DNA from: Whalleya microplaca
Lineage: Eukaryota; Ascomycota; Sordariomycetes; Xylariales; Xylariaceae
NCBI GenBank assembly: GCA_022497155.1
Contig: MU385716.1
Coordinates: forward strand, 992,001 to 1,056,000
Direction of reading: 5' to 3'
Length of the DNA stretch: 64,000 nt
Below the pieces are notes generated by a model. The model saw only the letters and a list, made by a program, of their open reading frames with translations. It made no database searches and was not told the DNA's origin. Shown here in pieces: positions 10,680 through 21,441 of the stretch. Both the position numbers and the translations under genes were made by a program. Numbering within the stretch: position 1 is the first letter of the stretch; every line of letters begins with the position of its first letter.

Positions 10680-13294
10680 TGAAGGACAGGAGATCAAACG
10701 ATGGTGATACAGGACTCAATGTCTTCAGCCTAGAAGTAACCAGGCTGTTATATATAGAATATAATCTGGCAAAGGTAGATAAGGGTAGGATCCCAAGAGC
10801 CCGGCATGATGAAAATGAGGCGACCCGAAGTTGAGACCACTCGGTCCATGTTGGTTAAACGTCTGTCATACCCAACGCGGTTGGCGTGAGATGCAGGCAG
10901 AGTAGCAGTATGTCAGGAGGCAGTGGGGGAAGGACATCGATGAAGCCGTCTGAGCCGCGGACTCTAGCCTAACTAGGTATAAGAAAAAGGAGAAGATACA
11001 CTCTAGGAGAATCCATCACCGAAACAGGAGCCTGGGCACTTGTTAGGTCCTGAGTGTAAGGAAGGCTCAAGCAAATTGTACCAGGGAATACGTTGCAGGC
11101 CGAATGATACCTACTGCGGAGCCCCTAGATGCGTTGTCTATAGTATGTTCATACCACAGAACAAGGAGACTATACTATTGAGCGGAGAAAGGGAGATGTT
11201 GACGAAGTCGTCGCACATCTCGTGAAGTCGACCACTGATAGAGATAAACTGTCGATCTTCCGAGGTCGTGTAATGACAGGGGACAAGACCATCAGCCACA
11301 GAAAAGAAGCCGGGGTTCTGATTGGCACATAAGCGGGGGTCGGCTCATTAAGCGCGACATTCCATCTGCCAAACTCCTTTTTCTGCCTTGGTGAGGACGC
11401 CGTGGTACGTGAAACTGCATATATAAAGGTCAATGGGGGCCCTCGATGCGACCAATGTTCATTCGACCCAATTTTGACTGTTCATTTGTGCCCATGGTCG
11501 CGAAAGACGGCCTCAAAGCCCTCAAAGCCCCCAACTAGCGCGGCCATCCTGCCGGCCAAGCGCGGCCAGCGCGGCCACTTCTCGCGACCAGCTTACCTTT
11601 CTTGCTTCATCTCACAACTCATCACTTGCTTCGAGAAGAAAAGAGGGAGGACTCCCACGCGACGAATAACCCCGGGGACATCTTTACCCTGTCTCTCGGC
11701 CCTGCGCAGCACTTCCAAATCAAGTGATCTAGGACTTCCCCGAACAATCCCAGTCGTGATCGTGGATCGTGGCTCATGTTGGCCGGAAGCCATATCCGTA
11801 TTTCTCCCTCCTAAAACTGACGAAACTCAATTTCACATATTTCCTAGCCTAGAAACGAGCACCGGGCTGTTGCAAATGACTCAACGGACCGAGCACTGCC
11901 GCAAAAGAATGTCAGGCAGCAAGGGTGCCAACTGTCCGATGATGCTAGTCGGCACAGTCGGTAGGTATACGTGATGCCTTTCTCCCCAGAACTTGAAGCT
12001 GCGTTCCCACTGGGCGTTATCGCCCTCGTAGTCACTCATGTCTTCTAGAAAAGGGCAGGGACGGATGGAATTACCGCAATGCGCCGTCTGCTGCGCCGCT
12101 TGATACGTCTTCTCCCCCTTCCTGGGCAATATGTCTTTACAGCTCTCAATAGGGGTCTAGCAATGTGAGTACAGAGTCGCGTAGTGGTTATATGTTATAT
12201 CCTTGCCATATTGGGCCGCAAGACGACATAGGTATATGCTTTTGGAGTCTTGATTTCTTGTTTTGTTATTCATTTAGATTCTTGTTTGAGTTGGCTACAT
12301 CGGCTTCACCGCAAAGAGTTTTTGATGTTCTGTGCAAGGCAGAATCACCCCCTTGCAAATGAAGATGAGATCAGCCTCTCTGCATGCATGTCTTTAGGTG
12401 GCCGCATATATGTAGGTTGTCTTTGGTGTAAGCTGGTTGGTTACCGTCCCCTCGGTGCTGAGGCTTAGGGCTTCTTCGAGGAGATCATCCATGAACCCTT
12501 AGTTCATGATGGATCTTTTGATAAATACAATATAGGCTAACAGTGGTTGCCATTACATGTGATTTCGACGTTTCTCCAACATAACGGAGGAAAGGTGGCA
12601 ATTGTATGTCTTAGTTAGTTCAAATTCATGAGCGCCACCACTAAGGTTACCAGATAGCTCAATGGCATACCTAACCTGTGCAGGTGCAGTAACCTGTTTC
12701 CATTTGCCGAGCAGGAGCTCAAGGCCGTAGAACGGAGGGCTGGAGCGTTGTATGGTTTCCTCAAATCATCAGTGTTTAGCTCTCCAACCTGAAAGCCGAC
12801 CCGATCCAACCGCGGGTTCTTTGGATCGTGGCGCCCTGGCGCTTGGATTCATGAACCAAGGCAATCCCTTCTGACTCCCATTGAACCCGCACGAGATGGG
12901 TGGATAACGTGGCAGAGTGAAATTCCACTTGTCACGATCGACCCTCTTGTACGAAGTCTAGGCTCCTAATGCTGGCATGTGCTAGCAAGCTCTGGGATAG
13001 GTAAGCATCTTATGACATACATGGTTATCGCATATGCGTCATACATCACGGTGACTGGAGTTTTGGTGACTGCTTCACCGAAATGTAGGGTCTAGAAGGG
13101 GCCACTGTAGCCAGCTAGTGACATATACAATTATATGTTAAAATATAACGCCCTTTTCGGCTTCTACCTCGTACCTTATATTAGTCGCTACCAACTAGCA
13201 GGGATAAACGTGCAATAAAACGTCTCGGAGCAACATCATCCCTTAAGCAAATGCTCACTTTGATTGACTTGTCCTTGTTTATGAGCGTACGGCC
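10680..13294. other. Intergenic, unassigned frames
   Basis: About 2.6 kb between two minus-strand genes. It contains a short GC-rich block at about 11535-11580 with GCGCGGCCA repeated three times. The plus-strand frame 11402-11974 (190 codons) starts with GTG and has no ATG before its last few codons. A minus-strand frame 11881-12129 shows no family I recognise. None is called as a gene. Confidence 0.4.
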
Positions 13295-15019
13295 TCAGGA
13301 GGTTTCCCGTTGGTACGCTTCCAGAGTTGCTAAGACTTGCCCAAGACTTGGGCGGTTATAGTAATTATCTGTCCATTCCCCCCTTTGTCGCAAAGAATGT
13401 CTAAGGTCCAGAAATTTCTCCGCCACCTCGAGTTCAGTGGTCCAGAAATGCGCTGCAGTTGTCTTGACATCATCGGCCGTTTGCTCGTTGGCAGATTTAG
13501 TTCTGAGAAGAAGCTGGCTTTGTTGCCTCGTAATGAGATTATTCAACGTCCCTCTCCTGCCTCTTGTACATTGATCAACTAGCTCCCTGATGGCCATAGG
13601 CGTTCTCTTATATTCAGGGAACTCAAGATCAGACTCCCAACGATATGACTGCCACACAGCTGCTTTTTGAGGCCCACTGACTCCCTCAAAGATGCACCAG
13701 AGGACCCTCCCAAGCATATATACTTCCGCCGCCTCTTGTTCAGTTGCACTGAGCGCGATCCAAGGTAGATTATACCCAAACTCTGGGTTTGTGTATTGCT
13801 CGCTCGTCAAAACTTCGAAGGCGGGGACCAACTGTTCCAACTTCCTCCAGTATTTGGCTGCCACATCTCTAGGTATGGATTCGTCAGTTGCGATGAGGCG
13901 GATGTATTCAATGGCGTTGACTTCGGGGGCGGCGAATTCGCACCAAACTCCTCTCTGCTCGAAGTCGACCATAACGACGTCAGATTGCTCTGATAGAACG
14001 ATGTTGTCCAAACGTAGATCGGGATAGTACGTCCCTGAACGGCGCCTTAGATGCTCTAGAGCACTCGTTAGCTGGATTGACCATTTCAACTGGTCGGCAG
14101 CGCGCAACTGATGGTGTATGCGCCACTGAGGTAGGACATCTCGGAGGGTGCCTTTCGAATGATAAAATGTTGTGAAACCAGCAACTGCCTTCTTCCCACC
14201 GAAATGGCACATCTTGGTGACGATATGTATGGGACGGGTGATAATGTTGGTATGAGGCTCCAACGTGCAGAGGACCTTTAGTTCGTGGTACAGATATTTC
14301 GCCCCGCTAGTCAACGCCTTAAATATAAATAGCTTGCCATGAATTCGAGCGAGACAGACACTATCATGAAGGACGCTGACGACGTGTATGTCGAAAAAAT
14401 CAATTACCTGGGGAAAGGGGAATTCCGACCCCCAGAGCTCGAGCAGCCTCGAAAGGGGTAGTAGCTGATGCTCTAGATAATGGTTGGGCGCAACACTGAC
14501 CTGGATTTTGCGCGTATCGAGTGCCATATTCTCGAATACTATTCGTGACCCAAAAGGAATGCGCGTGTAGAATTTTTCGAAGGCATCTAGAGTCTGGAAC
14601 CTGTCAACGGTCCAAGTCCGTAGCGTTCGGACGATATGTCTCGTGATAGCAAGCCTAGATAATCGTGCAGCGTCTTTGGTGTGAAAAGCCTTGTCGAGAT
14701 CCAGTTGCTCTCGGATCAGGGCAGGCTGCTTTTGCGGGATAAACACGTCCATACGTATAGGAGGAATACTAGTAAGGAAAAGCGGAAGGGTATAGTACTG
14801 GGTGCCCATACCAGCACACCCATCTACTCGCCATAGGGGATTTTCGGGCAAGTCGAGACTATCTATTCGATTCTTAGGGTTTAGGAGAGAATCCTCCCAA
14901 CATGGTTGATGATCAGGGCCTGCTGGATCTGGGTTCTCTTGAGTCTTTCCTAGAGGACGAAGATGGAAGGCTGCGGTTGGATGAACGACTTCGTCTATGG
15001 TCCTAATTGATAGTTCCAT
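13295..15019 (-). CDS. Divergent protein-kinase-like protein
   Basis: Predicted 574-residue single-exon protein; ATG at 15019. Residues ~220-430 follow a protein-kinase fold: FIFKAL gives a candidate ATP-anchoring lysine (K234), HELKVL a candidate alpha-C glutamate (E246), YYPDLRLDNIVL the catalytic loop with D334 and N339, and VDFEQ the metal-binding Asp (D352). The usual HRD is YPD and the usual DFG is DFE, so it is divergent and may be weakly active or inactive. The first ~200 residues match no domain I recognise. No signal peptide or membrane segment is evident. Lineage-specific proteins of this kind are common and uncharacterised in filamentous fungi. Substrate and role are unknown. Confidence 0.65.
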   Translation of the reverse strand: MELSIRTIDEVVHPTAAFHLRPLGKTQENPDPAGPDHQPCWEDSLLNPKNRIDSLDLPENPLWRVDGCAGMGTQYYTLPLFLTSIPPIRMDVFIPQKQPALIREQLDLDKAFHTKDAARLSRLAITRHIVRTLRTWTVDRFQTLDAFEKFYTRIPFGSRIVFENMALDTRKIQVSVAPNHYLEHQLLPLSRLLELWGSEFPFPQVIDFFDIHVVSVLHDSVCLARIHGKLFIFKALTSGAKYLYHELKVLCTLEPHTNIITRPIHIVTKMCHFGGKKAVAGFTTFYHSKGTLRDVLPQWRIHHQLRAADQLKWSIQLTSALEHLRRRSGTYYPDLRLDNIVLSEQSDVVMVDFEQRGVWCEFAAPEVNAIEYIRLIATDESIPRDVAAKYWRKLEQLVPAFEVLTSEQYTNPEFGYNLPWIALSATEQEAAEVYMLGRVLWCIFEGVSGPQKAAVWQSYRWESDLEFPEYKRTPMAIRELVDQCTRGRRGTLNNLITRQQSQLLLRTKSANEQTADDVKTTAAHFWTTELEVAEKFLDLRHSLRQRGEWTDNYYNRPSLGQVLATLEAYQRETS

Positions 15020-16597
15020 CTTCAGGTCTTATTCTTGACCAATACAGATCTTACTTAGACGCCTATCGAGTCGTTGTGAGAGAGAGATCAGAGAGGCGGG
15101 ACGAGCAAATCAACAGGATTACAGACGGTGCCCAAAGCTGCCCAAAGAAGGACCCGGCACTGATTCTGTATTAGGAAAGATTTATTAGACGCGCGTGAAC
15201 GGCCGGTCGCACTATCCATGTCTGTAACTCTTTTCAAGGACTCGAACTGGCCTCGAAGATTTTAATTTCCGATGTTCTAGCTACCTAACATAACGCGTAC
15301 CTATACTACTAAATCATGTACCCAGGTACATCCCCAGACAAGATACCCTACATATATATAGAGGGGTTCCAATGAGCGGCTGCCGGCAGCGATGGCATGT
15401 TCTTGTCGTTTGACCGGTGAAAAGTCATGTTGAAGGCATGCAGTGAGTGCGTGATATTCCAGGGGAGGCCGACTAGATATCCAAACAGGTCGTCCACGTT
15501 CATTACCTGCCTCGTGTCGATCTAGTACATACTTTCCCCCAAGCCGCACTGTGAACACCGGCCTGAATCACATCGAATCTTCTGCTCCTTGAATATGCAT
15601 GGCTAGATGGACCAAGAGTGCCGTTGAAACGAAGGAAAGTAAGTGCATGACAGGAATCGCATGCTGGCCACTGAAAAGGGTCTGTTGAGTGGTGCAGTCT
15701 GACCGGATGCCTTGACCGGATGCAAGCCACTTTAAATTTTCTGCCGCGTGCGTACGGAGAAGACGGGTCAAGGAAAAGAAAAGCCAGGATAAGCGATTTG
15801 TAGTTCGTGATTGGTTGTGTGAATTGTCTCGGCTCCGCAACCACTAACCGGCACATTGCCATTGTCAGCCATTGTGACGAGCCTCAAACCACGTCCTATT
15901 CGACTCCCTAGAGTGGGGGGAGACATTGACAAGTAACTGGACTGACGATAAATTTCCTTGCGGTTGATGCTGGGTTTCGTGAGCTTGACAGTTAGATTGA
16001 CTAGCTTTCCACATCCTTTGCCAGCTCTGACTTGATGAAGATACACAGACGCCGAAGGATCTATTTGTCAGAGCCGAGGAGACCGCAGAGACAGTCGGGT
16101 TTACCTAGAAAATAGTTATAGCCATGATAAAAGCTATAGTCCCCTGACGCGTGACGACTAGGACTACCTAGAGTACAACAATTGATTCCTTGTCCCCATC
16201 TAGTCTCATGTGAGAATTGCAAGGGACCTTTCGGAGTTAAGTACTCATGGATCTGTTATAGCCTTAGCTCATGTAATCGTTTTTTTGAGGGTCAAGCCGT
16301 TACTTAGCACAGCCCAACACCAAGCCAGATTTACAAGATACCCTTCAATGAAACGACGATATGACGACAGACCTAGACAATGGCAGAAATGTGGTAATTA
16401 TCAACCAACCCCAACAATAATCTACCGAATAGTTCCAAGCTAGCACCCCATGATTGCCCTCGGTCGCCGAAGCAGCACTGTTCCGAAGCCCATCTCATTG
16501 CTCGATACTAAAGTCCGTCCAGTAACGATTTGATCAGGTATATCCCCATGGTCATGTCCGTTCTAGAGATTTGGGTGAGATTGGTGAAGACAGGCTA

Positions 16598-17023
16598 TCA
16601 CCCAAGGTGACTGACGGACGTCTGCTTCCTGTTACCGTCGAAGGACGTCGAAATCGCTTTCCTTCTACCTAGACATTCGATAGCAAGATACTTGATTCGA
16701 CTCGCGTGAGTAAGTTGGAAAACAGTCTCGAGCAAATCAAAGCTGACAGGTAAATAGCTTGGGGGCGATGTTGGACGATAAAATATCAAACGTTTTCCAT
16801 TCGAAAAGAGGACGTCATATGTTGTCCTCAAAGATGTGAGAATACGAGAATAAGTCCGCTTCCCTTCCAAATATTGACTCCTTGCTATTGAGTGGTGGCT
16901 CCAATCTGAGAGTATAAGAAGGCGAGGCCAGAACTCGGTTTGCCTTGGATGAAGGAAAGATATCAAACAAGGTAAACCGGTTGCTGATTGGTGTTGCGAC
17001 TGGTTGTTCCGCCGTGGTAGCAT
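16598..17023 (-). CDS. Hypothetical small protein, doubtful
   Basis: ATG-initiated 141-codon frame inside a gene-poor block. It is rich in Ser, Leu and Arg, has no membrane segment or domain I recognise, and is unsupported by neighbours. It could be chance; it is recorded because it is the longest ATG frame in the block. Confidence 0.15.
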   Translation of the reverse strand: MLPRRNNQSQHQSATGLPCLISFLHPRQTEFWPRLLILSDWSHHSIARSQYLEGKRTYSRILTSLRTTYDVLFSNGKRLIFYRPTSPPSYLPVSFDLLETVFQLTHASRIKYLAIECLGRRKAISTSFDGNRKQTSVSHLG

Positions 17024-19605
17024 ATAAAGGGTGGTTGGTGCGGTGTCAAAGCGATCAGCACATAAGATCTCACAAGCTTGACACAGGGGTTACTATTTTG
17101 AAGTCCAGATCTCTATCGAGATAGAGGAATAACTTCATCAATAGCAGTTTAGTCGGTATAACCCACTCCCTGTGGATGAGTTTACCGGTGCGAGAGGCTG
17201 CTAGGGTTCTAATAAGTAGCATACTATTGCTTCTGAAACTAAACTGGAACGTACGACTTAACTTAAGTAGAACCACCAGAGAAGCGTAGATCAAGCTAAG
17301 TTGAAATAGGGATGGCAATGTATAGTGTGTTCCCCATTACCACCAAGACTGGAACTGAAGATAGCGCTCCTGAATGACCTGTCACTTTACACATCTTTCC
17401 CGGGAATCAATCGAAGCGACCACGAGGATATGCAGCCCAACGAACGCACATCGAAGAATGCATCTTCACCTTAAAACAAGCTTGCTTGAGCGACACCCAC
17501 GTGGCAGGCTCTCTAAACAAGAGAAGTCCAAGAAACCTTGCAGGGAACCTTGCAAGTGGAGACGATTCCCATTCGGTTACCAATCCCCTAACGATGTCAA
17601 GATCGCATTCCAGAGCTTTGGATAAAGAGAGGAGAGAGAAAGAGAGAGGAGAATGACCTATGCAAGTAGGTGCAATATATGCAGGTGCTAGTTAACAGCC
17701 TAGTTTAATAGATAAATCCAATAATCTTGGGAATTACTCAGTCTGATCTTACTCATTCCTTCGCCTTCTAGTGATGTCACCAACCGTGAAACGGAACGAA
17801 TACGTCGTAAGGGAGTTTAGAAGAGTCCTCCATTTCTATTGCAGATTTGCCTGTCATCGTTGTGATGACACGGGCACCCTACAGGTATTGGGAATGAGGC
17901 ATTGGAGCTATAATAAGGTATCCCACTCTTACGTTACTAACGAGGCTCGATTATCGAGCATCGGTGATTGTTGTAAGTAACCAGGCCTGGCTTGAGATAT
18001 ATGGAGGTCTACACTACCCTGCCTGGCCTACATAATCGTCGTGTCGGAGAAAGTAGAAGGCAAATCATTTGGCTTTACAGCCTTACCGGTGTGTCTCTCT
18101 CTCCGCGGCCTATTGGAGAACTTGACGTACTTACACCGTTGAGATGTCTTGCTTGAGTCGGGCGAGTTCATTGGTAGTAAGGTAGATAGGAGGTACGGAA
18201 TAAGCGGGCAGTTATTTTAGATGCTGTGGAACGTGGGTATCTACATCAATCCTGGTCGGCCAATGAGGCCAATGTAAGCGGACTTCACGAATCGATATCT
18301 CAGGGGGGAGCGCTTGCACGGGGCGGTGAAGCGAGAAACGCACGCCATGTGACTGCTGATGAGCCAAGTACGCCGTCAACCGTAGATGTGAAAAATCCGG
18401 TGCACTCGGTCACATGCTGTATGAAGTAGTATTGTACAGAATGTGAAGTCCTATAGAGTCTTATAGTCGGGTTTCACTATCTGTACGACTTATAGTCGCG
18501 ATTTTAAACTCACGAGATGGCCCATGGTTCTGCAAAGACCCGAGCGGGAACTAGTCGAGAGAAGTTAGTGAAAGGCTCCGAATCGCCCCGGTGTGGGAAC
18601 TATATGTGATAACATGCTCTATACTAAGCCCTACTACGTTTAGAGTCCCATCCGGCTCTAATCATTAGCCAACATGTCAACTGTCAGACTGCACGAACAC
18701 GTGTGATCTTGAATTGACGACATAATGTTCATCCTCTAACCTAGTGACTTCTCACCGACTCGGCCAATACTTTGGTTCACGAGAGCGTTATGTGAGTAAG
18801 CATGCGGCTGCCAGCAAGACGTTCACTGCTTTCTAATGGTAAGAACCAATGGGCTGGACGCCCCCGAGTCATATCTTCTCACTCTTAGCGCAGTCAAATT
18901 CGTCATGCATGTAGATCCTGGTAACTGGTAGCTCACGCAGCCTTGCCGAGAGAGTTCAGTCTGGAAATCGAATCGCGACAGATCCGCATCATCCTTGCAC
19001 CTACATATACATACAATACTATTTGATGTATGTATGTGTGTATGTATATGTGGCCGATGCTCTGCATTTGAACCCCGAACGCAGGGGCTTTCCATTGACG
19101 AACGGTCATCAGGAGCATGGCTTCGAGGCGTAACGCCAGAACGCTGATGGCGTGGTCTACCGGTTATTTGGGAAAACGCCTCGTAACGTGAAGGGTGGCC
19201 ATTAAGTAAGCGTTATCGTGCTGTAAGATTAGACCTTGGTAAATATTCGGTACCGAGGCCCGTAACCTTCTGATTACATCGTCATGCATCATCTCGACTT
19301 TGCTGTCGTTGCATCTCGAAACTACCAACTGTGTAGTACACATTGCTACTCCGTGCGTACCGTACTCTATGCAAGGCTCTGGTGCTACAATCGAGCAATC
19401 GTAGACCTGTCAAACCGGTCACATGGCTGACGGCCTCTGCTTCTAATAAGCTCCCAACTAGGCAATTCCGTCCAGCAGACGGCCAGTGTAAAGCGAGGGC
19501 CGAAATGGGAATAACACAGAGATGGCCTGCAACCATAATCAATCTGGCTTCATCGTCTGTCACCATACAATTGATTACCTGCCGATTATCAAGACCCGCT
19601 GCAAT

Positions 19606-19635
19606 GGGCACAGGTGGGCACAGGTGGGCACAGGG
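19606..19635. repeat. 10-bp tandem repeat, about three copies
   Basis: The unit GGGCACAGGT is repeated head to tail about three times. It is intergenic, with no associated gene. Confidence 0.8.
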
Positions 19636-20180
19636 TGTAATACTGTGCGCTTGGAGCATTCCTATTTTAGACTCTTCGCCTCTGTTCTGTTGTTGGATTG
19701 CCAAGTTCGTGTATCACACCAATGCGGTTGTGTGAGACTGCGATCTGATGTGTGCGCATCTGTTGGTTGCTGGTCAGTTGACACACACAGAGATGACGGT
19801 TCCTGATTTGCTTGACGTTGACAGCGACGTGGTTCCTATCCACACAATATCTCTTTTACCGACCTTGTTGTATGTAACTGCAGGCTATGCCGCCATGCCG
19901 CCATGGAGCAGATATTGCCGTTCGCTTTGGGCCGGATTGGGTTGTTATTCATTCATCAGTCTTCAGCCCGACCATCTGGAAATTAGTTACCTAGATTCAT
20001 AATGGCATCGTCATCGTCTGGGCCTCGTGCTGATTCCGCCGATGACATCAATGCCTCCTGTCGCATATTCGCATATGCCAGGAACGGAGACTTGGATGTT
20101 GAAGAAGAAGTTACTTAATTAGTAAGAACATTGTGAAGGTTATTATTTTATTATTGCACTTTAATTCCGCACAGACCAAG

Positions 20181-20210
20181 GCAGAGAGAGAGAGAGAGAT
20201 AGAGAGAGAT
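20181..20210. repeat. AG-rich microsatellite
   Basis: Run of GA dinucleotides with a single T interruption, intergenic. Confidence 0.85.
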
Positions 20211-20230
20211 TGACAGTCTTACATACATAC

Positions 20231-20332
20231 AGGTCTTAACGGCAACTAACTAACTAGCCAAACTGACCAAATGACCAACTTAGGCAACCAACTAATAACC
20301 AACCAAGCCGACTAGCCAACTAATCACTAACC
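20231..20332. repeat. Degenerate CCAACTAA-type tandem repeat
   Basis: About 100 bp of irregular copies of a CCAACTAA/GACCAA-like unit. The period is not constant, so it is an eroded simple repeat, not a clean array. Confidence 0.55.
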
Positions 20333-20384
20333 CAATAGACGGTTACACAGACTGAACAACCCAATCAGTAGCAGCGCCCGCACT

Positions 20385-20419
20385 GGATCCCACAGATCCC
20401 ACAGATTCCACAGATCCCA
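20385..20419. repeat. 9-bp tandem repeat (CCCACAGAT), about four copies
   Basis: Four near-identical 9-bp units, one with a single substitution, upstream of the Zn2Cys6 gene. Confidence 0.75.
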
Positions 20420-20949
20420 TCATCCCAGAATCGCCCGGGTTGCTTATCGATACAACCCCGTGTTATACCCCTAATTGGGCAGGGCTGCTCCTTGATTTGA
20501 GGCAAAATCTCGGACCCTGGAGCGTCGACTGTATATGTGTAGCTGTGTATGTACAGTATTATTATTCCTCCCCCCTTCGCCCACTCTTGTTAGTTATTAT
20601 TACTCTGGTCAGCCACGCAACGTTCTCCAGACTGATCCATTGCCCTAGACTCAACTAGTCACAGTCTAATTTGCCAATTGCTAGTCGTGCACCGATTCTA
20701 TTTTATTTGACCTGCCAATTTACCCCCCCCTCTCTAAACCGGTCAGGACGCCAGCTCAACGGCCGCTCTGCAACTTCTCACCGAGTTGCTTCGAGAACTT
20801 CTGTCTCTCCAATCAACAGCTCTCCCGTGCTCATCGGCGGCAGTACACACCTGTCGTTGCTTCTGATCTCCCCTTGGCCTCCCGCTTTTTCCTAGCTCTC
20901 CACCCGGTGCTAACGAAAAAGCCCCTTCTCCACGCAGCCGAATTATCCC

Positions 20950-21116
20950 AGCATAGCACAGCACAGCACACAGCACACAGCACACAGCACGCGGGCAGCA
21001 CCGTACTGCACCGCGCATCTGAGCATAGCATAGCACAGCACAGCACAGCACAGCACAGTACGGTATATACAAGCACATACGGGCACAGCACTGCACAGCA
21101 CAACGCAGCACAGCAC
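20950..21116. repeat. (CAGCA)n microsatellite upstream of the Zn2Cys6 gene
   Basis: About 165 bp built mainly of GCACA/CAGCA units with short interruptions, 325-490 bp upstream of the regulator's ATG. It produces long open frames on both strands (low-complexity Ala/Cys/Gln-rich), which are artefacts of the repeat. Confidence 0.9.
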
Positions 21117-21441
21117 GAGCCCCAGATACCGTCGCACTTTAGGTCTCTGGGATCCCGGCCTGGCTCATTGGCAGCGATGGCGCTCATGGGACCTTGAAAT
21201 TCGGCGTCTCCTTCTCACCCCGCGTCCCCCCGTCTGACGCCCGGTGAGGCGCCCAAAGTCCACGCTCTTGCTGAGAGTGTGGGTGCTGGTGGTGCCGGTG
21301 CTGGTGCTGGCGCTGGTATTCTGATTCACTCCATGTACACATCGAAGCACGTCCAAGTACATACCCTGCCTTGCGCTTTGTGCTGCTAGTACTTTGTCTA
21401 ACACACCCTCTGTTACTGTATACACCGAGATAACATATACC

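Larger units (their letters stand above)
15020..21441. other. Gene-poor block of about 6.4 kb
   Basis: No gene with family features. The minus-strand frame 16598-17023 (141 codons, ATG at 17023) is the longest ATG-initiated candidate but has no recognisable motif. Simple repeats gather at the right end and are listed separately. The 8-mer TATAGTCG occurs at 18462 and 18491. The last ~700 bp should contain the promoter and leader of the Zn2Cys6 gene. Confidence 0.5.

Noticed and set aside
11402..11974. 190-codon plus-strand frame
   Set aside because: Starts with GTG, has no usable ATG and no motif, and overlaps equally open antisense frames.
20743..21197. Overlapping Cys/Ala/Gln-rich frames on both strands
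   Set aside because: They are translations of the CAGCA microsatellite; all frames stay open because the repeat lacks stops.
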